A DNA stretch of 64,000 nt. Origin: Vibrio sp. VB16. GTDB lineage: Bacteria > Pseudomonadota > Gammaproteobacteria > Enterobacterales > Vibrionaceae. This document shows positions 36,441-44,968 of this stretch, piece after piece (the first letter of the stretch is position 1; every line of letters begins with the position of its first letter). The notes beneath the pieces are model-generated. The model was given only the letters and a program-made list of their open reading frames with translations, had not been told where the DNA came from and ran no database searches. The stretch covers positions 1,302,001-1,366,000 of the forward strand of contig NZ_CP087590.1 in assembly GCF_015594925.2 (NCBI RefSeq). The letters run 5' to 3'. The position numbers and the translations under genes were made by a program.

Positions 36441-36947
36441 TTAAAAAGGAGCGCCTTCAAGTTTAACCGGTTCTTTCGGCCAGTGGGATGTGATACCGCA
36501 CGCCATTGCTTTGACTGGTTTCCATTGCCCGTCTAAAAATATAATTAGGTTGGTGACATCTTGGTACCCGTTTGAGTTATAGATGCAGTAATCACCAAAC
36601 AGTATTGAAAAATGAATGCCTTTTTTTTCTAGCTGTTTGTGAATATGGTCCAACATGTTATGGACTAAACCTTGCTTGCGATAACGGGGTAGAACGCATA
36701 CTTCAGCAATCCCAGCGACGGGTAGTTCAACATCATCGATGATAACGTTTTTTTCATGTACAGCGATGTGGGCGACGATGTTTTCAGAATTGTCGAGAAC
36801 AAAATAGCGATGCGGCGGCATTTCGTTGAAAAATCGTTGTTGGCTAAATATCGCCGCGTCTTCTGCAAAACAGGTGCTCAAAATATACCGGAGTTGTGCA
36901 TCGATAACGGGAGTCACATCCTTATCGGCGATGTATTGAATGTTCAT
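36441..36947 (-). CDS. GNAT family N-acetyltransferase
   Basis: Acetyltransferase-like protein of 168 residues. The acetyl-CoA motif A reads GIAEVCVLPRYRKQGLVHNML near residue 80, with the RKQGLV pyrophosphate loop. An acceptor-site segment follows (FGDYCIYNSNGYQDVTNLI). The substrate is not known. It lies downstream of purB on the same strand but beyond the purB terminator, so it has its own promoter or relies on readthrough. Confidence 0.8.
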   Translation of the reverse strand: MNIQYIADKDVTPVIDAQLRYILSTCFAEDAAIFSQQRFFNEMPPHRYFVLDNSENIVAHIAVHEKNVIIDDVELPVAGIAEVCVLPRYRKQGLVHNMLDHIHKQLEKKGIHFSILFGDYCIYNSNGYQDVTNLIIFLDGQWKPVKAMACGITSHWPKEPVKLEGAPF

Positions 36948-36974
36948 TTAAGTCACATAGTTAATTGGATTGAA

Positions 36975-37010
36975 AATAAAAAAGGTTGCTAACCATCAGC
37001 AACCTTTCTA
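36975..37010 (-). terminator. Intrinsic terminator of purB
   Basis: Arms AAAGGTTGCT (36981-36990) and AGCAACCTTT (36998-37007), with a T-rich tail on the minus strand. Confidence 0.88.
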
Positions 37011-37028
37011 ATTCGTTACGCTTTAAGA

Positions 37029-38399
37029 TTATAGCTTATCTGTTAATTCGATAGCTTGGCCAATGTAATTAGCGGGTGTCATCTCTTTGAGGCGTACTTT
37101 CTCGTCCTCAGGTATTTCTAAGCCGTCGATAAAGCGACGCATCGCTTCGCCATCCACACGTTTACCACGGGTTAACTCTTTTAGTTTTTCGTAGGGCTTT
37201 TCAATACCGTAGCGGCGCATGACAGTTTGAACTGGTTCGGCTAACACTTCCCAGTTTTTGTCTAGTTCCGCAAGAAGTGCAGCGCGGTTAATTTCCAACT
37301 TGCTAATGCCTTTAAGCGTAGAAGTGTAAGCGATAATGGCATATCCACAACCCACGCCGAGGTTTCTAAGTACCGTCGAGTCGGTAAGATCCCGTTGCCA
37401 GCGAGAGATAGGTAGTTTTTGGGCAAGATGACCAAAAACAGCGTTAGCAAGTCCCAGATTACCCTCTGAGTTTTCAAAATCGATCGGGTTTACTTTATGT
37501 GGCATTGTAGAAGAACCGATTTCACCTGCAATCGTTTTTTGTTTGAAGTGACCTAAAGCAATATAACCCCAAACATCACGATCAAAATCGATAAGAATAG
37601 TATTAAAGCGAGCGATAGCATCAAACAATTCAGCTATATAGTCATGCGGTTCAATTTGAGTAGTATAAGGATTCCACGTTACACCTAATGACTCAGTGAT
37701 AAACGTTTCACTAAACTCATGCCAGTCAACGTCAGGATAAGCCGATAGATGGGCGTTATAGTTACCTACAGCACCATTGGTTTTTGCCAGAATCTCGACA
37801 TTTTGTATCTGCTTATATTGACGCTCCATGCGATAAGCAACGTTTGCCATCTCTTTACCCATGGTAGAAGGAGACGCAGGTTGACCATGGGTACGTGATA
37901 GAAGAGGAATATCTCTGTACTCTACGGACAGGGCTTTTATCGCATCAATAATGTTGCGAAGTTCTGGCAGAATAACCGTCTCACGCGCTTCTTTAAGCAT
38001 TAATGCATGTGAGGTGTTATTGATATCCTCAGAGGTACATGCAAAGTGGATAAACTCATTTACCGCATGCAGCTCAGGTACGTCCGCTACCTTCTCTTTT
38101 AAGAAATATTCAACGGCTTTAACATCATGGTTTGTTGTGCGCTCAATGTCTTTGATACGTTGAGCATCGGCTTCGCTGAAATTTGCGGCGAGTTCATCAA
38201 GGAACTGGTTTGCTTCGGCACTGAATGCTGGTACTTCTTTTATTGCATCCGTTGCAGAAAGCTTCTGTAACCAACGAATTTCAACGATAGCACGATACTT
38301 TAGTAGACCGTACTCGCTGAAGATACTGCGTAACGCAATCGTTTTACTTCCGTAACGTCCGTCTACGGGTGAAACAGCAGTCAATGCTGACAGTTCCAT
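37029..38399 (-). CDS. purB: Adenylosuccinate lyase PurB
   Basis: Enzyme of 456 residues of purine biosynthesis that cleaves SAICAR and adenylosuccinate to release fumarate. The fumarase/aspartase superfamily signature GSSTMPHKVNPIDFEN lies near residue 295, the catalytic His loop SRTHGQPASPSTMGKE near 165, and TSEDINNTSHALML near 120. Length matches E. coli PurB (456). It is the last gene of the mnmA-hflD-purB unit, with a 33-base gap after hflD. Confidence 0.98.
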   Translation of the reverse strand: MELSALTAVSPVDGRYGSKTIALRSIFSEYGLLKYRAIVEIRWLQKLSATDAIKEVPAFSAEANQFLDELAANFSEADAQRIKDIERTTNHDVKAVEYFLKEKVADVPELHAVNEFIHFACTSEDINNTSHALMLKEARETVILPELRNIIDAIKALSVEYRDIPLLSRTHGQPASPSTMGKEMANVAYRMERQYKQIQNVEILAKTNGAVGNYNAHLSAYPDVDWHEFSETFITESLGVTWNPYTTQIEPHDYIAELFDAIARFNTILIDFDRDVWGYIALGHFKQKTIAGEIGSSTMPHKVNPIDFENSEGNLGLANAVFGHLAQKLPISRWQRDLTDSTVLRNLGVGCGYAIIAYTSTLKGISKLEINRAALLAELDKNWEVLAEPVQTVMRRYGIEKPYEKLKELTRGKRVDGEAMRRFIDGLEIPEDEKVRLKEMTPANYIGQAIELTDKL

Positions 38400-38432
38400 G
38401 GTGATTCTCCTGAATAAAGTGGGTGTTAGATG

Positions 38433-39050
38433 TTAAAGTCGAGCTAAAAGTATTTGTGCCTGTTCGACCATTTTTTTACGGCCAAATACCATATGGCGAC
38501 GCTTACCACCAACCTGTCTCCAAAGTACAGTACTACGGATGCCAGATAGCAAAAGAGCGCGAACTTTGTGTTGGTTAGTGGTTTGCTGTAATACGGATGG
38601 GGTGCCAGTTACTTGAATACGAGGACCAATGGGGCTGATTACCTCGAGGTAAATACTTGCTATGTTGCTTATCATCTGCTCATCGAAAAGGTCAAAATGA
38701 TTCACCTGGCGTTCAATCATTTGAATGCGTTCACCTAACTGTGCCATCGCTTCATTCTTTTCATTTAGCTTGCGTTCTAATGCCATCAAACTGATGATGT
38801 AGCGAGTGACTTCACTTCCGGCTGGTGTACTGTCAATGCCTTTTACCATGCACTCAAGTCCGATCTTTAAGTCAGACTCTCGACCGTAAACCTCCAGTGT
38901 GTTGGAAGGATTAGTATTGATAATAGCTTTAACAGAAGCTTCAAACGCGTCAGTATCACAATAACCGTCTTTTGCTACCTGTTGGACTAGTGCAACAGCT
39001 TGGCATATGCCAGCAAAAGCAATCGTACGATCATAAAGTGTATTTGCCAC
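38433..39050 (-). CDS. hflD: High frequency lysogenization protein HflD homolog
   Basis: Protein of 205 residues of the HflD family, usually located between mnmA and purB as here. E. coli HflD is a peripheral membrane protein that influences lambda CII; the native cellular role is unclear. The sequence is helical, with the conserved start YDRTIAFAGICQAVALVQQVA and C-terminal RALLLSGIRSTVLWRQVGGKRR. Synteny and length support the assignment. Confidence 0.93.
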   Translation of the reverse strand: MANTLYDRTIAFAGICQAVALVQQVAKDGYCDTDAFEASVKAIINTNPSNTLEVYGRESDLKIGLECMVKGIDSTPAGSEVTRYIISLMALERKLNEKNEAMAQLGERIQMIERQVNHFDLFDEQMISNIASIYLEVISPIGPRIQVTGTPSVLQQTTNQHKVRALLLSGIRSTVLWRQVGGKRRHMVFGRKKMVEQAQILLARL

Positions 39051-39086
39051 GTAGAGCTCCTAATAAGGTGTTAAATTCGTTTTGAA

Positions 39087-40196
39087 TTAAATTCTTTGTT
39101 CAATGATACCACCACCAAGGCAAATATCATTTCTATAAAATACCGCAGATTGCCCCGGTGTCACAGCAACTTGTGGCTCGTCAAAGATTACTTTGATATT
39201 TTCGTCGTCGACAGGGATGATTGTACATGGAATATCTTGTTGACGATAACGTGTTTTTACTGTGCAACTCATTGGTTCTGAAATTACACCTTTGTCTACC
39301 CAATGTAACTGTGATGCGAGCAATCCAGTTGATTTTAGAAGCGGATGGTCAGCCCCTTGAACTGCAATCAGCACATTTCGCTTTAAGTCTTTGTCAGCAA
39401 CATACCACGGATCTTCATTACCGCCACCACCTTTCTGGCCACCGATATGTAAGCCTTTACGCTGGCCTAGCGTGTGGTACATCAGCCCTTGGTGCTCGCC
39501 AATTACTTTTCCATCAGACGTTTCTATCTGACCCGGTTGTGCGGGCAAATAGCGACCAAGGAAATCGGTGAACTTTCGTTCACCGATAAAGCAGATACCT
39601 GTAGAGTCTTTTTTCTCAGCCGTAATCAGGCCTTGCTCTTCCGCGATACGGCGGACCTCTGGTTTTTCTAGCTCACCCACGGGGAAAAGGCTTCGTTCAA
39701 CCTGTTCGTGGCTCAGTGTATACAGGAAGTAACTCTGGTCTTTGTTGCCATCAATACCACGCAACATCTGTGGTTTCTTCCCTTGTTGTGGGAAGGTTCG
39801 ACGGACGTAATGTCCCATGGCAATATAGTCAGCATCAAGGACTTCATCGGCAAACTCTAGAAATGCTTTGAACTTAATCTCTTTATTACAAAGAATGTCA
39901 GGGTTTGGCGTACGTCCTGCTTTATATTCGGCTAAAAAGTATTCAAATACGTTATCCCAATACTCGGCTGCGAAATTAATGGTATGAAGATAGATACCTA
40001 GCTTGTCACAAACCGATTGGGCATCAGCAAGGTCTTCAGCTGCAGTGCAGTACTCTTCACCATCATCTTCTTCCCAGTTCTTCATAAACAGGCCTTCTAC
40101 TTGGTAACCCTGTTGTTGGAGAAGATAGGCAGATACGGATGAATCTACACCGCCGGACATTCCGACAATGACTTTCTTTTCGCTGTTATCAGACAT
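39087..40196 (-). CDS. mnmA: tRNA 2-thiouridylase MnmA
   Basis: ATP-dependent sulfurtransferase of 369 residues that places the 2-thio group on U34 of Lys, Glu and Gln tRNAs. The PP-loop GMSGGVDSS is at residue 13. The catalytic cysteine pair lies in NPDILCNKE near 105 and TGICFIGER near 200. It is first in the mnmA-hflD-purB unit, an order shared with E. coli and vibrios. Length agrees with the family. Confidence 0.97.
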   Translation of the reverse strand: MSDNSEKKVIVGMSGGVDSSVSAYLLQQQGYQVEGLFMKNWEEDDGEEYCTAAEDLADAQSVCDKLGIYLHTINFAAEYWDNVFEYFLAEYKAGRTPNPDILCNKEIKFKAFLEFADEVLDADYIAMGHYVRRTFPQQGKKPQMLRGIDGNKDQSYFLYTLSHEQVERSLFPVGELEKPEVRRIAEEQGLITAEKKDSTGICFIGERKFTDFLGRYLPAQPGQIETSDGKVIGEHQGLMYHTLGQRKGLHIGGQKGGGGNEDPWYVADKDLKRNVLIAVQGADHPLLKSTGLLASQLHWVDKGVISEPMSCTVKTRYRQQDIPCTIIPVDDENIKVIFDEPQVAVTPGQSAVFYRNDICLGGGIIEQRI

Positions 40197-40384
40197 TGTT
40201 TTTTACCACTAAGATCATACGGGCGATGATTCTACCAGAAAGATTTTAAAGGATACAGTTTAGCGACGCTGTTCACAGTTTTTGAGCTTCCAAGAAGAGT
40301 AAAAATTGAATTGATGTGGAATTATTTTCGAGTTTTAGCAATTATCTGTCATAGTTTAATCAGAATTTTAGAAGAGACAACAAA

Positions 40385-40654
40385 ATGACCGAACAAAATG
40401 AATTTATGGGTGAAGCTGAATTGCTCGAAACGATAGACAATCAGTTGGCAGATGGACAACCAAAAAAAGTCACTGAGACTTTAATGAGGTTAATGATGAC
40501 TGGGTCATCAAAGGAAGATGCTAAAGCGATGATGGCCTGTGCATTAACGATAGAGATATTTGATGTGATGAAAAACGATGGTAAGTTCGATGAGAAACGC
40601 TACGCACAACACCTTGATATGCTGCCTGACTTAAGCTTCATGCAAGGGGAGTAG
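40385..40654 (+). CDS. Conserved-looking small hypothetical protein
   Basis: Acidic, helical protein of 89 residues that I do not recognise. It starts at an ATG with an upstream AGAAGAG ribosome site, divergent from mnmA and convergent with rluE 39 bases away. No transmembrane segment, signal peptide or cysteine motif is present apart from one lone Cys. Codon use looks like that of neighbouring genes and the ribosome site is good, so it is probably a real gene. Confidence 0.65.
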   Translation: MTEQNEFMGEAELLETIDNQLADGQPKKVTETLMRLMMTGSSKEDAKAMMACALTIEIFDVMKNDGKFDEKRYAQHLDMLPDLSFMQGE

Positions 40655-40693
40655 AGTCGCCACAAACGGTTCAATCACATCGTTAATATCGTG

Positions 40694-41374
40694 TTATTGC
40701 ATGTCAATGACTCGGAACTCACCGGGTTTCAGATCTTGAAGATTTTGGTTTGCCATTGAATAACGGATAAGTCGTAAAGTAGGGTGGCCAATATTTGCGG
40801 TCATTCTACGCACTTGGCGATTCCTCCCTTCATAAATCGTAATCGATAGCCAAGTCGTCGGGATTGCGGCTCTAAAACGAACCGGCGGATTTCGCGGCCA
40901 TATATTCGGTTCGTCCATCACTTCGATGATCGCTGGAAGCGTTAAACCATCTTTTAATTCGACCCCCTTTCTAAGTTTATCTATGTCCGACTCTTTTGGC
41001 GCTCCTTCGATCTGGACCCAATAGGTCTTAGGTGATTTTGAGCTCGGTTGAGTTAACTTTGCTTGCAAGATGCCGTCATTAGTTAAGATCATCAATCCTT
41101 CGCTATCTCTATCTAACCTGCCTGCCGCGTAAATATCTTTAATGGGTATATAATCCGCTAAGGTTTTTCTTCCTTCTCCGTCGGTAAACTGGCTTAAAGT
41201 ATCGTAAGGTTTGTTGAACACGATCACTTTTCTTTCTTCCGGCGAGATAGTTGGCTTAGTCCTGCGACTCTTGGCTCTGCTTTTACTCGAAGAAACAGGG
41301 AGTGCGTGTTTAAAATGCGAAGAACTCGACTTATTGAATTGTTTGGATTTAGTGCATTTTAACTGCGAAGACAT
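40694..41374 (-). CDS. rluE: 23S rRNA pseudouridine synthase RluE
   Basis: RsuA/RluB-E family synthase of 226 residues. In E. coli RluE modifies U2457 of 23S rRNA. The catalytic aspartate lies in AAGRLDRDSEGLMILTNDG near residue 96, and the family motif YEGRNRQVRRM is near 187. The catalytic core begins with VIVFNKPYDTLSQF near residue 49, after a Lys/Ser-rich basic extension of about 48 residues likely to help rRNA contact. There is no S4 domain, consistent with RluE rather than RluB/RsuA. Confidence 0.93.
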   Translation of the reverse strand: MSSQLKCTKSKQFNKSSSSHFKHALPVSSSKSRAKSRRTKPTISPEERKVIVFNKPYDTLSQFTDGEGRKTLADYIPIKDIYAAGRLDRDSEGLMILTNDGILQAKLTQPSSKSPKTYWVQIEGAPKESDIDKLRKGVELKDGLTLPAIIEVMDEPNIWPRNPPVRFRAAIPTTWLSITIYEGRNRQVRRMTANIGHPTLRLIRYSMANQNLQDLKPGEFRVIDMQ

Positions 41375-41670
41375 GTTAACTACCTTACATTTATGTAAAC
41401 AAATTGTGTGTAAAAGTTTGAATATTAGGAAAACTAAGCTATTATTTTTGCGCCGAAAATATGGATTGCTGCACGTTATGATAAACTAACTTACGTTGAT
41501 TGTTTAATTATAACGATGTAACTGCTTATGGAGTGGTCAAGCTCATTAAACTTGATCGTAAAGAGCAAACAAGCACAGTTGAATCTTGAGGATGTTTTAT
41601 AGTCAATTGTGTTAATTAAATTCGGGCTTTCTTCTCATCCAATTAGCCTGCAAAATTATAGGGAAATTTC

Positions 41671-43899
41671 ATGCCTACAGAAAAACCGACCATCATTTAT
41701 ACCATTACAGATGAAGCTCCAGCTTTGGCAACGCACTCATTGCTGCCAATTATTCGAGCGTTTACAGCATCTTCTGGTATTGACGTTGATACTCGTGATA
41801 TTTCGTTAGCGGGACGTGTAATAGCGAACTTCCCAGAGTATTTAAAAGAAGACCAACGCATTGACGATGCATTAGCAGAGCTAGGCGAATTAGCTACAAC
41901 CCCAGAAGCAAATATTATCAAGCTTCCCAATGTTTCTGCGTCTGTTCCACAGCTACAAGCGGTAGTTAAGGAACTTCAGTCTAAAGGATACGCGTTACCT
42001 AACTATCCTGAAGAAGCGACAAACGATGAGCAGAAAGCGGTAAAAGCTGTCTATGACAAGATTAAAGGTAGCGCAGTCAATCCTGTGTTACGTGAAGGTA
42101 ATTCAGACCGCCGAGCGCCAACATCAGTGAAAAATTATGCCAAGAAAAACCCACATTCAATGGGCGCTTGGGCTAAAGATTCCAATACTGATGTTGTTAG
42201 CATGTCAGACAATGATTTCTTTGGTAGCGAAACCTCCGTCACTATTGACGGTGAGGATGAAGTAAGCATTCAGCTTGTTAAAGCAAGTGGTGATACGGTT
42301 ATCTTTAAAGAAAAAATAGCATTGAAAGATAAAGAAATTATCGATGCCTCAGTAATGAACAAAAAAGCACTTGTTGCATTTTTTGAAGCAGAAACGGCAA
42401 AAGCAAAACAAGAAGATGTATTGTTGTCGCTTCATCTAAAAGCGACAATGATGAAGGTATCTGACCCGGTCATCTTTGGCTACGCGGTTAAGGTATATTT
42501 CAAAACGGTATTCGAAAAATATGGCCAGCTTTTCGATGAGCTAGGTGTAGACGTTAATAACGGTATTGGTGATGTTTACGCGAAAATCCAAGATCTACCA
42601 CAAGCTCAGAAAGAAGAAATTGAAGCATCGATACAAAGTGTATACGACACTCAACCTCCTTTGGCTATGGTTGATTCAGATCGCGGTATCACAAACCTGC
42701 ATGTACCGAGCGATGTAATTGTGGATGCTTCGATGCCTGCAATGATACGAGCTTCTGGTCAAATGTGGGGTCCAGATGGTAAGCAAAAAGATACCAAAGC
42801 AATGATCCCAGATCGCTGCTATGCAGGTGTATACCAAACCGTTATCGATTTCTGTAAAGAAAATGGTGCTTTTGACCCGACAACGATGGGAAGCGTACCA
42901 AATGTTGGTTTGATGGCGCAAAAAGCAGAAGAATATGGTTCGCACGATAAAACATTTGTTATTCAAGAAGCGGGCACCGTTAAGGTTGTCAATGCGTCTG
43001 GTGTCGTGTTACTGGAACAGGCGGTAGAGGAAGGCGATATCTTCCGAATGTGCCAAGTAAAAGATGCGCCAATCCAAGACTGGGTAAAACTTGCTGTTAC
43101 TCGTGCTCGTGCAACGGGAGTCCCTGCGATCTTTTGGTTAGACGAAGCGCGTGCTCATGACGTTCAGTTAATCAAAAAAGTGGAACAGTATCTACCTGAT
43201 TATGATACCTCTGGATTAGAGATTAAGATTCTGTCTCCAGTTGAAGCGACAAAGTTCTCTTTGGTTAGAATAAAAGCGGGTTTAGATACCATTTCAGTTA
43301 CAGGTAATGTTCTTCGAGATTACCTGACTGACTTATTCCCAATTTTAGAACTCGGTACATCCGCTAAGATGCTTTCGATAGTACCACTAATGAATGGTGG
43401 TGGATTGTTTGAAACAGGTGCAGGAGGCTCAGCACCAAAGCACGTACAACAAGTAGAAAAAGAAAACCATTTGCGCTGGGACTCGCTAGGTGAGTTCTTA
43501 GCACTGGCCGCTTCTTTAGAGCATTTAAGTGTTGTCACTGGTAATGCAAAAGCGAAGGTTCTTGCTGATACGTTAGATAAGGCAACAGGTAAATTCTTAG
43601 ATACTAACAAGTCGCCTTCTCGTCGAGTTGGTGAGTTAGATAACCGAGGAAGCCATTTCTATTTAGCAATGTATTGGGCTGAGGCGTTAAAAGAGCAGAC
43701 ACAGGATGCACAACTTGCGAAAGAGTTTGCACCGGTTGCCGCGCAATTTAATGCTAACGAAAATGTCATTGTGAATGAATTAAATCAAGTGCAAGGTGTT
43801 AAAGGTGAGTTGGGTGGCTATTATGCCCCTGTTGATGCTTTGGTATCAGCGTTGATGCGACCTAGTGCTACGTTAAATCAATTGATAGATAACTTGTAA
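41671..43899 (+). CDS. icd: NADP-dependent isocitrate dehydrogenase, monomeric type
   Basis: Monomeric IDH of 742 residues (about 80 kDa) that oxidises isocitrate to 2-oxoglutarate with NADP+ in the TCA cycle. It begins MPTEKPTIIYTITDEAP and carries NPVLREGNSDRRAPTSVK near residue 132, a substrate-binding loop of this family. It is unrelated in sequence to the dimeric E. coli Icd. The location next to cspD and clpSA matches the enterobacterial and Vibrio neighbourhood. A strong terminator follows. Confidence 0.97.
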   Translation: MPTEKPTIIYTITDEAPALATHSLLPIIRAFTASSGIDVDTRDISLAGRVIANFPEYLKEDQRIDDALAELGELATTPEANIIKLPNVSASVPQLQAVVKELQSKGYALPNYPEEATNDEQKAVKAVYDKIKGSAVNPVLREGNSDRRAPTSVKNYAKKNPHSMGAWAKDSNTDVVSMSDNDFFGSETSVTIDGEDEVSIQLVKASGDTVIFKEKIALKDKEIIDASVMNKKALVAFFEAETAKAKQEDVLLSLHLKATMMKVSDPVIFGYAVKVYFKTVFEKYGQLFDELGVDVNNGIGDVYAKIQDLPQAQKEEIEASIQSVYDTQPPLAMVDSDRGITNLHVPSDVIVDASMPAMIRASGQMWGPDGKQKDTKAMIPDRCYAGVYQTVIDFCKENGAFDPTTMGSVPNVGLMAQKAEEYGSHDKTFVIQEAGTVKVVNASGVVLLEQAVEEGDIFRMCQVKDAPIQDWVKLAVTRARATGVPAIFWLDEARAHDVQLIKKVEQYLPDYDTSGLEIKILSPVEATKFSLVRIKAGLDTISVTGNVLRDYLTDLFPILELGTSAKMLSIVPLMNGGGLFETGAGGSAPKHVQQVEKENHLRWDSLGEFLALAASLEHLSVVTGNAKAKVLADTLDKATGKFLDTNKSPSRRVGELDNRGSHFYLAMYWAEALKEQTQDAQLAKEFAPVAAQFNANENVIVNELNQVQGVKGELGGYYAPVDALVSALMRPSATLNQLIDNL

Positions 43900-43913
43900 T
43901 GTAAATCAAAAAA

Positions 43914-43950
43914 TAAAAAAACCCGCTTAATTTGGCGGGTTTTTTGTTTT
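43914..43950 (+). terminator. Intrinsic terminator of icd
   Basis: Stem AACCCGC/GCGGGTT with flanking A-run and T-run. It may also act for convergent cspD. Confidence 0.9.
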
Positions 43951-43981
43951 CTCTACTACATCATTTAAGGCAGCATTGTTA

Positions 43982-44203
43982 TTATTTTGCTTGTTGACCT
44001 TCAACGGGAACAACTGAACTAGCGTGGGAACCTTTAGGTCCGTCTTCAACTTCGTAAGATACCTGCTGACCCGCTTTCAATGTACGGTATCCGTCCATTT
44101 TTATCGTCGAGTAATGAGCAAAGATATCTCCGTCTTCACCTTCTGGGCAGATAAATCCAAATCCTTTGGCGTTGTTGAACCACTTAACTGTACCTGTAGC
44201 CAT
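43982..44203 (-). CDS. cspD: Cold shock-like protein CspD
   Basis: Single cold-shock domain of 73 residues with the RNA-binding motifs KGFGFI (RNP1) and DIFAHYS (RNP2-like). The C-terminal GSHASSVVPV and the location opposite clpS fit CspD, the stationary-phase inhibitor of replication in E. coli, rather than the CspA group. It is divergent from clpS across a 397-base region. Confidence 0.92.
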   Translation of the reverse strand: MATGTVKWFNNAKGFGFICPEGEDGDIFAHYSTIKMDGYRTLKAGQQVSYEVEDGPKGSHASSVVPVEGQQAK

Positions 44204-44600
44204 GCTTTACATCCCTCATGCATTTTGTAACTGAAGTTGTTTCATCATATTTACGTCTAAAATGCGTAAATTGTAGTGAGTAAACCATTTTGCTGCCTAA
44301 TTCACTGTCACTACAGAACATAATTTAGCCAATCAGAGAGGACAGTCAATACTAAAACACCACAAAAACGTAAAAAATATGCAACAACTCAGATTTGAGA
44401 TTAACAATTTACTAACTTTGTGATCTATTGTGCAAACTGGTACGTATTTGTTCATTAAATGCGAAGTTGCTTAGGTTTTGTTCGATCAGGCGTAGAAAGT
44501 TCAAAGATGACAAAGTTTTATTTGCAGGTACACCGATGGTGAATTAGGCTCTAAGTTAAGGAAAAGTTATGTTTTAACTTTTCAACAACTCGATGTAGAA
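44204..44600. promoter_or_regulatory. Divergent cspD-clpS intergenic region
   Basis: 397 bases carrying the promoters and leaders of cspD (minus) and clpS (plus). The region is AT-rich, and I see no convincing operator, hairpin or small gene in it. The arrangement is the same as in E. coli. Confidence 0.5.
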
Positions 44601-44921
44601 ATGAGCAAACAATACGAATGGGTCACTCCAGATTCAGACCTACTGGAGAAAGAACTAACTAAGGTCACAGCGCCATCTTTGTACCATGTCATTTTAAATA
44701 ATGATGACTATACACCGATGGATTTTGTCATAGATATACTGGCGAGATTCTTTTCCATGGATTTGGAGAAGGCAACTCAGATAATGCTTCAAATTCATTA
44801 CGAAGGTAAGGCTATTTGTGGCACTTATACTGCTGAAATTGCCGAAACAAAAGTGGCTCAGGTCACTGTGTATTCGAGGGAAAACGAGCACCCGCTTTTG
44901 TGTACGATGGAACAAGCGTAG
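44601..44921 (+). CDS. clpS: ATP-dependent Clp protease adaptor ClpS
   Basis: Adaptor of 106 residues that delivers N-end rule substrates to ClpAP. The substrate and ClpA-contact motif LYHVILNNDDYTPMDFVIDIL is intact, as is HYEGKAICGTYTAEIAETKV near the C-terminus. It lies 47 bases upstream of clpA, and the arginyl-transferase and leucyl/phenylalanyl-transferase genes of the same pathway are only 3-4 kb away. Confidence 0.97.
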   Translation: MSKQYEWVTPDSDLLEKELTKVTAPSLYHVILNNDDYTPMDFVIDILARFFSMDLEKATQIMLQIHYEGKAICGTYTAEIAETKVAQVTVYSRENEHPLLCTMEQA

Positions 44922-44968
44922 TTTAGTCGCTATTCACCGGACACTGGTTGCTCTTTGCGGAGGTACTT

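Noticed and set aside
44948..44968. Upstream ATG as the clpA start
   Set aside because: It lacks a ribosome site at proper spacing and adds residues not seen in the family; GGAGG fits the ATG at 44969.
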